From positions 1 to 64,000 of the forward strand of contig JABDAU010000001.1 in the NCBI GenBank assembly GCA_013289045.1: 64,000 bases of DNA. The letters run 5' to 3'. Shown here one piece after another: positions 53,496 through 61,501 of this stretch (its first letter is position 1; each line of letters starts with the position of its first letter). The translations under genes and the position numbers were made by a program. This stretch comes from Bacteroidota bacterium (lineage in GTDB: Bacteria; Bacteroidota; Bacteroidia; Sphingobacteriales; Sphingobacteriaceae). A model generated the notes under the pieces. That model did not search any database. It was not told the origin of the DNA and saw only the letters and a program-made list of their open reading frames with translations.

Positions 53496-55070
53496 TTATG
53501 CAACAGCGCGTTGCTTGAAAAACTCTTTGATCTTTGTTAGTATAATTCCTGTTAAAAGGATGGTTAAAGTACCGATCACGATGGTCATGTTCGTATTCAG
53601 CGTGTTGCGTAATGCACTGTATTGCTGCGGGATAATTGAAGGAAACGTCAGCCACAGAATCACCAGCGAACCAATACACGCTGCAATTATCGCCTCGTGG
53701 TTTTTAGTTTGCCGGCTGATCAGCGCCAGCAAGAACAGCCCTAACATACCTCCCGCGAAAATGCCCGAAAGCTGCCACCACACATCCAGTACACTCTTCA
53801 CACCAATAATTGAAATGGCCGCGGCCATCCCTCCTACACCAAATATCACCGTGGCAATATGCAGCAGGCGCAGCATTTGTTTGTCATTAATGCCGGGCTT
53901 AAAGTATCTTTTGTAGATGTCCACAGAGAAAACCGTAGCAGATGCATTCATACCCGAGCTGATAGTGCTCATGGCTGCCGCAAGTATGGCGGAAACGATG
54001 AGGCCGGTTACGCCTACCGGGATATTGGCTACCATGAAATTCGGCATAACTTTATCGCCGTAATCGGCAGGTTTTAAGGCAGTTGCCGCAGCATTGATCT
54101 GCGCCAAAGGAGCGCCATGGCCGAGCCGTTCCATTGCTACCTGTTGTTTAATGTCGTTTATCAGCGCCGGATGTACCGAATAATAAGCAAACAAACTGGT
54201 GCCGATGATGCAAAATAGCAGCGACGCCGGCATGTACATGGCCACGCAGATCCATACTGATTTCCGTGCCTGTGGCTCAGACGAGGCCGCATGATAACGT
54301 TGTACATAGTTTTGATCGACGCCGAAATTATTGAGGTTAATAAAAAACCCGTACAGCAATATCACCCAAAATGTAGGCTGGGTAAAATTTGCAGAAAAGC
54401 TGCCAAGCGACAATTTATGCTGACTGGTACTAATATCTACGATCTGTTTTATCCCCCCGGGCATATTTATAATAACAAGGTAAAGTATGAGCAAAGCGCC
54501 CAGTGTTTTTATGATAGCCTGTGCAACTTCCGTCCATATAACTGCCTCGATGCCACCCATAACCGTATAAACGATGATACAAAGCCCAATCACGATCATG
54601 ATGGTTTTCATATCAAACCCGGTAAGCGCCTGCAGCACAAGTGCGATGCCAAAGAATATAGATCCCATTCGCGCGATCTGCGTAAGCAGGAAACAAACTA
54701 CGGTAAATGTCCGCGCCCATGCGCCAAAACGTTTCTCGAAATGGGTATAGGCGGATATTTCGCCGGTGTTACGGTAAAATGGTACAAAATACTTGTTGGC
54801 AACCCAGGCAGCCAGCGGCATCGACAAGCTAAAAACATACACATTCCAGTCGCTGCCAAACGTTTTCCCCGGAACGCCTAAAAATGTATTACTGCTTAAA
54901 AAAGTTGCATAAATTGACATACCAATCGCCCAGCCGGGAATACGGCCCAGACCACTGGTAAATTGCCTGGCGCTTTTATTCTTCCTGGAAAAATAAAAAC
55001 CAACCAGCAGCATTGCGCACAGGTATAATATTATAACGCCGATATCGATTATGTGCAGCTGCCGCCCCAT
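53496..55070 (-). CDS. Sodium:solute symporter (SSS family), second copy
   Basis: 524-residue membrane protein with about 13-14 hydrophobic segments. It starts VIILYLCAMLLVGFYFSRKNKSARQFTSGLGRIPGWAIGMSIYATFLSSNTFLGVPG, and helix 8 is SAILAAAMSTISSGMNASATVFSVDIYKRY, both SSS signatures. It differs clearly from the symporter at 20407 and belongs to the sialic acid/solute-type SSS branch. Coupled to the aldolase gene (stop and start abut), so it probably brings in that enzyme's precursor sugar. Preceded by an exact -7 promoter match. Confidence 0.9.
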   Translation of the reverse strand: MGRQLHIIDIGVIILYLCAMLLVGFYFSRKNKSARQFTSGLGRIPGWAIGMSIYATFLSSNTFLGVPGKTFGSDWNVYVFSLSMPLAAWVANKYFVPFYRNTGEISAYTHFEKRFGAWARTFTVVCFLLTQIARMGSIFFGIALVLQALTGFDMKTIMIVIGLCIIVYTVMGGIEAVIWTEVAQAIIKTLGALLILYLVIINMPGGIKQIVDISTSQHKLSLGSFSANFTQPTFWVILLYGFFINLNNFGVDQNYVQRYHAASSEPQARKSVWICVAMYMPASLLFCIIGTSLFAYYSVHPALINDIKQQVAMERLGHGAPLAQINAAATALKPADYGDKVMPNFMVANIPVGVTGLIVSAILAAAMSTISSGMNASATVFSVDIYKRYFKPGINDKQMLRLLHIATVIFGVGGMAAAISIIGVKSVLDVWWQLSGIFAGGMLGLFLLALISRQTKNHEAIIAACIGSLVILWLTFPSIIPQQYSALRNTLNTNMTIVIGTLTILLTGIILTKIKEFFKQRAVA

Positions 55071-55135
55071 CTATCTGAAATGTAAGTAATATGAAATGCT
55101 GATTACCGCAGGTTTATATTCTTAAAATAAAATAA

Positions 55136-55143
55136 CAAAGCTA
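55136..55143 (-). promoter_or_regulatory. Candidate -7 promoter element for symporter-aldolase pair
   Basis: The minus strand reads TAGCTTTG, an exact TAnnTTTG match, 66 bases upstream of the symporter ATG. A clear TTG -33 element at the right spacing is not obvious, so confidence is limited. It lies in the 158-base gap separating the pair from the second hydrolase operon. Confidence 0.4.
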
Positions 55144-55228
55144 TTACAGGCCTCATTTTTTTCTTATGAAATATTTGCCTGTTATTGTAATATCATGTCT
55201 ATTTAAGTGTAAAAATAACACTAATTAA

Positions 55229-57607
55229 TTATTCTGATTTGGCAAGAGATTTTGCGCTCGCTAACCCAACTGATGAAGCTTCAATATTAATGCTTCCAGG
55301 CTTCTTATCCGATTGAACGATCACCAGGCACATCCCATGAAAAGCTTTCCTACAGTTTGCCTTGAAGGACTCCAGATCTGATTGCGAGCCATTGTCTACC
55401 CCGGCAATTTTACCGGGGCCGGTTATTTTAAAATATACAAGGTTATCGGCATCCGGTACAATATTGCCGTCCTTATCTGTTATTTTAACGGTGAAGTATG
55501 ATAAGTCCTTACCATCCGCTTTTATAACCCGCCTGTCTGCTACCATTACAACTTTCGCGGCCGGGCCGGCAGTATGTATTTCTTTTATCAATACAATTTT
55601 TCCATTCCGGCGCGAAATCGCTTTTAAAGTTCCCGGCTCATACTTCACTTTCCAGTTTACGTGCAGGCTATCGCCAGTTTTACGCTTAACGCCAAGCGAG
55701 CGGCCATTGAGAAACAATTCCACCTCATCAGCCTGGCTGTAGTATGCCCAAACGTCAATTATTTGTCCCGGTTTCCAGTTCCAATGCGGCAATAGGTGCA
55801 GAACAGGTTTGTTCGTCCACTCGCTTTGGTACATGTAGTATATGTCTTTGGGAAACCCGGCAAGGTCAATGATCCCGAAATACGAGCTGCGTGCGGGCCA
55901 TGGATATGGCGTAGGTTCGCCGATGTAATCGAAACCCGTCCAGACAAACAATCCCGAAAGAAAATCATACTTTTTAATCACTTTCCAGGTATCCTCATGG
56001 GTTGCACCCCAGTAGGCGACCACGTTATCATAAGCTGTTATGGCAAATTCCGGGTTGCCTTTGAATGGCGCCTTTGCACTTGTAGGCCAATGACGGGTTG
56101 AATCGGTTGGCTGCTCGTAAAAACCGCGTGTTTCATAGGCTGAGGTGGTTTCGGTGGCGATAAATTTCTGGCCGGGATAGTTTTTCGGAAAATCGGGCCA
56201 GGCTTCGGGATGGTAATTGAAGCCAATGACATCCAGCGCGCCTGATTGATAGATGAAATTCTTTTTCGGATCGGCTTCACTTAAAGCTGATGTTACCGAG
56301 CGGGTGTTATCGATATTCTTTACAATGCCGACCAATTCCTTCGTTATCGAAATGCCTGTTGTGTCAAACTGTTCCCTTATTTCGTTGCCAACGCTCCACA
56401 TAAATACAGATGGATGGTTACGGTCGCGCAATATTTGATCCTGCAGGTCGCGGACGTGCCATTGCGCCCAATCTTCATGGTAATCGTGCTTGCTTTTCTT
56501 CTTCGCCCACATATCAAACGCCTCGTCTAGTACCAGTAAACCCATCTTATCACACAGGTCTAAAAATTCAGGGGCGGGCGGGTTGTGCGAAGTACGGATG
56601 GCATTGCAGCCCATATCTTTTAATAATTGCAGTTGCCTTTCGATCGCGCGGGTATTTACTGCAGCACCCAGAGCGCCTTCGTCATGATGCAGGCAAACGC
56701 CTTTTATCTTCATGCTTTTGCCGTTAAGGAAAAAGCCTTTTTGCGCGTCGAACTGAAATGAACGAATGCCAATCTTATAAGTTTCACTGTACAAGGTCTT
56801 GCCACCTGCCAATAATTGCACTATGACAGAGTACAGGTGCGGATGATCAACTGACCACAACTCCGGGTTCTTTATGATGAGCTCACGATCAGCCGACCCT
56901 TTTATTGATGAAGTATCTTTGGCTACAATATTTCTTGCTTCATCCAATATCGTGATCTCTAATGGGATCGGTTCAGGAGCGTTTTCAACCGAAGTGCTGA
57001 TGTGTACTGTTGCAGCTTTATCGGTGACAGTTGGCGTAGTGATAAACGTGCCCCATTTTTTTAAATGAACCGGAAATTCATAACTCAGCCACACATTGCG
57101 GTAAATGCCCGAACCGCTATACCAGCGGGAGTTTGGCTGGTCTGAGTTATCAACCCTCACAGTTATCGTATTTTTTGCATTGAAGTTGAGGTAAGGCGTA
57201 AGATAATAGCTGAAGGACACATACCCATTAGGCCGTTTGCCCAGATAATGACCATTTATCCAAACCTCGCTGTTGTGATAAACGCCATCAAAATTAATAA
57301 ATACCTCTTTTTGCAATTTGGTATCATAGGCTAGTGTAAACGTTTTCCGGTACCAGCCAATACCTGCGGGTAAACCGCCTTCAGCTTGTGTGGTTGTGTT
57401 TTTTTCGCTGAAATTACCTTCTATGCTCCAGTCGTGCGGAAGATCAAGCTTACGCCATTTCGTATCATTATAACCGGGATTTTTGGCAAGGCTGTCATCG
57501 CCCAGCATAAAGCGCCAGTTATCATCGAAATTGACTATGCGCTGCGCGGACGCATGCAAACAGATGCAGGTGCTAAAAAGAAATATGGTTACAATTCGCC
57601 GCATCAT
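55229..57607 (-). CDS. GH2 beta-galactosidase with DUF4982 region, secreted
   Basis: 792 residues with a signal peptide (ends HASAQ). It begins RIVNFDDNWRFMLGD and LPHDWSIEGNF, typical of Bacteroidota GH2. Jelly roll, Ig-like and TIM-barrel domains follow; acid/base Glu409 is in SVGNEIRE and nucleophile Glu486 in IATETTSA. A DUF4982 domain (LLPHWNWKPGQIIDVWAYYSQADEVELFLNG) and a final Ig-like domain complete it. Probable exo-beta-galactosidase. Last gene of the second hydrolase operon, four bases after the propeller gene. Confidence 0.88.
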   Translation of the reverse strand: MMRRIVTIFLFSTCICLHASAQRIVNFDDNWRFMLGDDSLAKNPGYNDTKWRKLDLPHDWSIEGNFSEKNTTTQAEGGLPAGIGWYRKTFTLAYDTKLQKEVFINFDGVYHNSEVWINGHYLGKRPNGYVSFSYYLTPYLNFNAKNTITVRVDNSDQPNSRWYSGSGIYRNVWLSYEFPVHLKKWGTFITTPTVTDKAATVHISTSVENAPEPIPLEITILDEARNIVAKDTSSIKGSADRELIIKNPELWSVDHPHLYSVIVQLLAGGKTLYSETYKIGIRSFQFDAQKGFFLNGKSMKIKGVCLHHDEGALGAAVNTRAIERQLQLLKDMGCNAIRTSHNPPAPEFLDLCDKMGLLVLDEAFDMWAKKKSKHDYHEDWAQWHVRDLQDQILRDRNHPSVFMWSVGNEIREQFDTTGISITKELVGIVKNIDNTRSVTSALSEADPKKNFIYQSGALDVIGFNYHPEAWPDFPKNYPGQKFIATETTSAYETRGFYEQPTDSTRHWPTSAKAPFKGNPEFAITAYDNVVAYWGATHEDTWKVIKKYDFLSGLFVWTGFDYIGEPTPYPWPARSSYFGIIDLAGFPKDIYYMYQSEWTNKPVLHLLPHWNWKPGQIIDVWAYYSQADEVELFLNGRSLGVKRKTGDSLHVNWKVKYEPGTLKAISRRNGKIVLIKEIHTAGPAAKVVMVADRRVIKADGKDLSYFTVKITDKDGNIVPDADNLVYFKITGPGKIAGVDNGSQSDLESFKANCRKAFHGMCLVIVQSDKKPGSINIEASSVGLASAKSLAKSE

Positions 57608-57611
57608 CTCT

Positions 57612-58733
57612 CTATTTTTTCTTAACCGGCGGCGCTACAAAATTCACGCTGCTTTTGCCTATGTCTTTTGATGTTGCTACCGCGATGCCACGTTGCTGTG
57701 ATTTATCAACCGCGCAATAGAAATGGTAAACCGTACCTTTCCAGTAGATGACGCATGATTTATGCGCAAATTCGTTATCAAATGGCTCTGACGACTGAAT
57801 GAGCTTTTCGCCATTCCAATCCGTCCAATGCACCAGGTCGTAGGAGCAGGCAAAGCGGTTAAATACACCACCCGGACCAGTTTTCCAGAAAGCTCCGAAG
57901 TAAAACATTACGTAAACATTGCCTATTTTCTGGATCCATGGGTCGCCGGTGATACCGGGGCCATGGTTTAGCACCGGATCTTTGCCGTAGCGTGTCCAAT
58001 GCACCATATCGTCGGAAGTTGCCAGACCGATACGCTCGGCGCCGCGCTTTTTATCCACACTATCGCCATTGGCATTGTAATACATCAGGAAGGGATGCCC
58101 GGTGAGTTTTGATTTATCCCAGATGACAGTTTCCTTATATTGAATATGGTTATCCCACCAGCTAACGGTTGAATCCTCCGGCGACAACACATAATGGCCT
58201 AATCGTTTCCATTCATGCGGTTTTGACGGATCATCACTTGTATAGGCAAGGCTAATAGCCAGTTTACCCTTTTCATAACCACGCTCGTGCCCGCCGAAGT
58301 ACGACATCCAGTATTTGCCATCGTATTTCTGCAGCTCGTATGAGCCGCCCCATTTCAAGTCTTCCAGCCCTACATAACCCGCTTTCTGGTTATTGTCCCA
58401 ATCGGTAGTATCGGAGAATGACAGCATATGGCCTTCTGTCGACCAATGCAACAGGTCATCGCTTTTTGCCAGCCATGTTTCATATCCCCGGCCATTGAAA
58501 ACCAAATAACTCATAAACCACTTACCGCTTTTGCGGAAAACGGTCGGGCAATCCACCTTTTTAGAATTGTCTTCGGGGACGATCACCATCCCATATTTAT
58601 AAGGCGTTTTCACCTGGTTATAAACATCCTGCATCACGTTATCGGGCACTTTATTTACATCCGATTGTGCAAATGCCGACCCGATTAATGTGATTGTCAG
58701 GAGGATAGCCGATAGTATATTTTTAAACTTCAT
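57612..58733 (-). CDS. Secreted five-bladed propeller hydrolase, GH43/GH32-like
   Basis: 373 residues with a signal peptide (ends SAFAQ). VDCPTVFRKSGKWFMSYLVFNGRGYETWLAKSDDLLHW, GLEDLKWGGSYELQKYDGKYWMSYFGGHERG, PFLMYYNANG and ITGDPWIQKIGNVYVMFYFG are successive blades with repeated aromatic/acidic motifs of the GH43/32/68/117/130 superfamily. Candidate acidic catalytic residues are Asp in VDCPT, Glu in YKETV and Asp in TGDPW. The exact family cannot be set by eye. It is nine bases downstream of the GH78 start-side neighbour and coupled to GH2. Confidence 0.7.
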   Translation of the reverse strand: MKFKNILSAILLTITLIGSAFAQSDVNKVPDNVMQDVYNQVKTPYKYGMVIVPEDNSKKVDCPTVFRKSGKWFMSYLVFNGRGYETWLAKSDDLLHWSTEGHMLSFSDTTDWDNNQKAGYVGLEDLKWGGSYELQKYDGKYWMSYFGGHERGYEKGKLAISLAYTSDDPSKPHEWKRLGHYVLSPEDSTVSWWDNHIQYKETVIWDKSKLTGHPFLMYYNANGDSVDKKRGAERIGLATSDDMVHWTRYGKDPVLNHGPGITGDPWIQKIGNVYVMFYFGAFWKTGPGGVFNRFACSYDLVHWTDWNGEKLIQSSEPFDNEFAHKSCVIYWKGTVYHFYCAVDKSQQRGIAVATSKDIGKSSVNFVAPPVKKK

Positions 58734-58741
58734 ATCGATAT

Positions 58742-61486
58742 TTAATAGATTGAAACAAAATGATAAATACCTGAACCTGTTTTGATGAGTGCCCTGCCAT
58801 CTGTATAATTCACAGCTGAAACTGATTTTCCATCCTCAGTAACTTTAGAACCTTTTTTTGACGGCAGGCAGATGGTTGCGGTAGTATTCGCGGGGATTTG
58901 AACAGTTAATTCAAATTTGCCGTTGGCTTTTTTCCAGTCGCTAACGATCACACCATACGGCGAGTTATAGCTTGCTTTAGCAAATGTAATATCGCCAACC
59001 AATTCCGGTTTGATCTCGATCTTGTTGAAAGCGACACCACCCGTGGCCTGCCTGATGCCGGCCAACCCTTCATAAAACCATTCCATCAGTTCGCCCAGCA
59101 TAAAATGGTCTTGCGAAGCGCCGCCCATCGCCCAGGATTCGGTAAGCGAAGTTGCGCCATGCGTTACCTGGTAGCCATAACCCGGTACATCCGTACGGCT
59201 GTTCATATCGAAGATCACATCAGAGCGCCCGCCATCTTCCAGTGATTTTAACAGGTATTTAAACCCGATATCACCGGAGGTAAGCGCATTGTTATGATCG
59301 CGGAGGTCTTTTACGATATTATCAGTAACTGCCTGTTTGTTAAGCGGTCCAGCTAAACCCATATAAACGGAAATGGCGTTGGATGTTTGACTGCCGGTGC
59401 CGTATTGCCCCGTTTGCTGGTTGAAGAACATCTTGTTGTAAGCCTGCTTCACGCCTGCAGACAGCTTTTCATAGGCTTCGGCATCAGACGTTTTACCTAA
59501 CAGACGGGCGATACGCACCGCTATGCGCAGGTCGTAATAATAAAATGCAGTAGCGGTTAGTCCCTTAGGCGTCAGTTGCGAAAAACCCGGTGCTTTCGGG
59601 CCAAGGTCGTACCAGTCGCCAAGGCCTTGTGTGAGGATATTGGCGTTTGCTTTTGTACCGAGATAAGCAAGGTAGCGCGTCATCATATCATAGTTGTCCG
59701 CCAAAACCTCCTTATCGCCATACCATTGATAAACATACCACGGCAGGATAATGGCATTGCTCCCCCACTCCGGCGAATCGCGGAAAGGATCGCCGAATTT
59801 GGTGAACTCAGGCGCTATCTCGGGTATCAAACCTTCGGGGGTTTGCGCGTAGCGCATATCGTTAATGCATTTCAACGCCAAACGATGCGTATCAAAATTG
59901 TAATGCAGCGAGTTGCCCACCAGGTGCGCTTCTTCCAGCCAGCCCAGCTTTTCGCGATGCGGGCAATCAGTAAACAAGCTGGCGAGGTTGCTTTTGATAG
60001 ACCAGTTGATCAGTTTGTAAACACGATTGAACAGTTCAGATGAGCACTCGAAACTGCCCACGCTATCCGCAGCATTGCGTGTATGAAGGCCTTTGATATT
60101 TAAAATTACAGGCAGATTGCCCGCATTTGTTTCACCTTGAGGGATACCACCATCAACCTGTAAATACCTGAACCCGTAATAGGTGAATTGCGGATGCCAG
60201 GTTTCGGGACGGCCGCCCTTTAAAATGTAATTATAATAATGTGGCTTACCTGAGCCGTTTTGATTAGCAGTGCCGTCGGGATGAAGTATTTCTGCAGGAG
60301 TAATGCGTACGGTATCGCCTTTTTTGCCCTGAACGGTGATTTCAGGTATACCTGAAGCATTCTGACCCAGATCGTAAACCCATTCCGCCGGCGAGATTTG
60401 CTTTTTGCTTACGGGTGTAAATTCCTGCATCACTTTCAAGGGATCGGCGGCCTGTGCATCCAATTGCGGCGGGCCTTTTACGATCACTGCATTTTGCCAT
60501 TGTGCATCGTTAAAGTTATTGGTGTTCCATCCCGGCTGCTCCAGGTTGGCATTGTAATCTTCGCCCCCGTAAATGCTGGTAAATATTACCGGGCCGGGTG
60601 CAGTTTTCCAGCTTTCGTCGCTTACGAGGCCGCCTGTTGTGCCGTCGGTATATTCAATTAACAGGCGGCAGATCATTTTTGGATAGCCGTAAGCGCCGGT
60701 CATTTTGCGGTAGCGTTTATCGCGGGGGATAAAGTAAAAGCCATTGCCCAGCATTACGCCGATGGTATTTTGGCCTTGCTGAAGTTTTGGGGTGATATCA
60801 AACGGCACATACAATGCTTGTTTATCATATTGCACCCATCCCGGGTCGAGGAAGTGATCGCCGACCTTTGCTCCGTTCAGGCTCATATCGAAATGACCCA
60901 GACCGCAGATGTAAAGTGTGGCTTTTTTAACTTTTTTGCTGATCGTAAATGTTTTGCGCAGCAATGGCAGCACATCGTTTACCGGCGGCAAGCCTTTCGG
61001 CCCGCGGTTACCGGGGAATGGCACCATGCGCATGCTATCGGGCATTTGCGCGTAGGCTATCCATTTAGCGCCCTGCCAGTTGGTAGAGTTTAACAGGCCC
61101 ATTTGCCATTGCGCTGCACTGCTCCATTGCGAAACGCGGGTATGGTTATCCCAAACCATCACTTTCCAGTAATAAGTTTTGGCAGATTCGAGCGGTTTGC
61201 CTTTGTAGGTGATTTGAATGGAGGCGGAAGAAGTGATCTTTTTTGAATCCCAGAGATTGCCACTGTTCTTATCCAGATCAGACTGATTATCTGCAACCAG
61301 GATGTGATACGAAGTTTGCATTACATCATGCCCATTCGCCTTTAGCTTCCAACTTAATTTTGGCGATGCAGCTTCAACTCCTGCCGGGTTGCTGGCGTAT
61401 TCGCATTGCAGATCAGTAACCTGCAAACTCTGTGCAAACAGCTGCACCGGTAAAATCAACAACAAGCAGGCGAATATCTTTTTCAT
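58742..61486 (-). CDS. GH78 alpha-L-rhamnosidase, secreted
   Basis: 914 residues with a signal peptide (ends QLFAQ). Same module layout as the GH78 at 29146: fibronectin-like (LQCEYASNPAGVEAASPKLSWKL), N-terminal carbohydrate-binding, beta-sandwich, (alpha/alpha)6 barrel and C-terminal beta-sandwich. The signature is DCPHREKLGWLEEAH with general acid Glu512, and the late catalytic segment is GATSLTESWAMGG. These signatures differ from the other GH78, so the two likely act on different rhamnosyl linkages. Confidence 0.9.
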   Translation of the reverse strand: MKKIFACLLLILPVQLFAQSLQVTDLQCEYASNPAGVEAASPKLSWKLKANGHDVMQTSYHILVADNQSDLDKNSGNLWDSKKITSSASIQITYKGKPLESAKTYYWKVMVWDNHTRVSQWSSAAQWQMGLLNSTNWQGAKWIAYAQMPDSMRMVPFPGNRGPKGLPPVNDVLPLLRKTFTISKKVKKATLYICGLGHFDMSLNGAKVGDHFLDPGWVQYDKQALYVPFDITPKLQQGQNTIGVMLGNGFYFIPRDKRYRKMTGAYGYPKMICRLLIEYTDGTTGGLVSDESWKTAPGPVIFTSIYGGEDYNANLEQPGWNTNNFNDAQWQNAVIVKGPPQLDAQAADPLKVMQEFTPVSKKQISPAEWVYDLGQNASGIPEITVQGKKGDTVRITPAEILHPDGTANQNGSGKPHYYNYILKGGRPETWHPQFTYYGFRYLQVDGGIPQGETNAGNLPVILNIKGLHTRNAADSVGSFECSSELFNRVYKLINWSIKSNLASLFTDCPHREKLGWLEEAHLVGNSLHYNFDTHRLALKCINDMRYAQTPEGLIPEIAPEFTKFGDPFRDSPEWGSNAIILPWYVYQWYGDKEVLADNYDMMTRYLAYLGTKANANILTQGLGDWYDLGPKAPGFSQLTPKGLTATAFYYYDLRIAVRIARLLGKTSDAEAYEKLSAGVKQAYNKMFFNQQTGQYGTGSQTSNAISVYMGLAGPLNKQAVTDNIVKDLRDHNNALTSGDIGFKYLLKSLEDGGRSDVIFDMNSRTDVPGYGYQVTHGATSLTESWAMGGASQDHFMLGELMEWFYEGLAGIRQATGGVAFNKIEIKPELVGDITFAKASYNSPYGVIVSDWKKANGKFELTVQIPANTTATICLPSKKGSKVTEDGKSVSAVNYTDGRALIKTGSGIYHFVSIY

Positions 61487-61501
61487 CGATTTTTAATTCA
61501 T

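Noticed and set aside
55203..55224. Hairpin TTAAGTGT / ACACTAA as terminator of the second hydrolase operon
   Set aside because: Stem is only five to seven AT-rich pairs and imperfect; not convincing.
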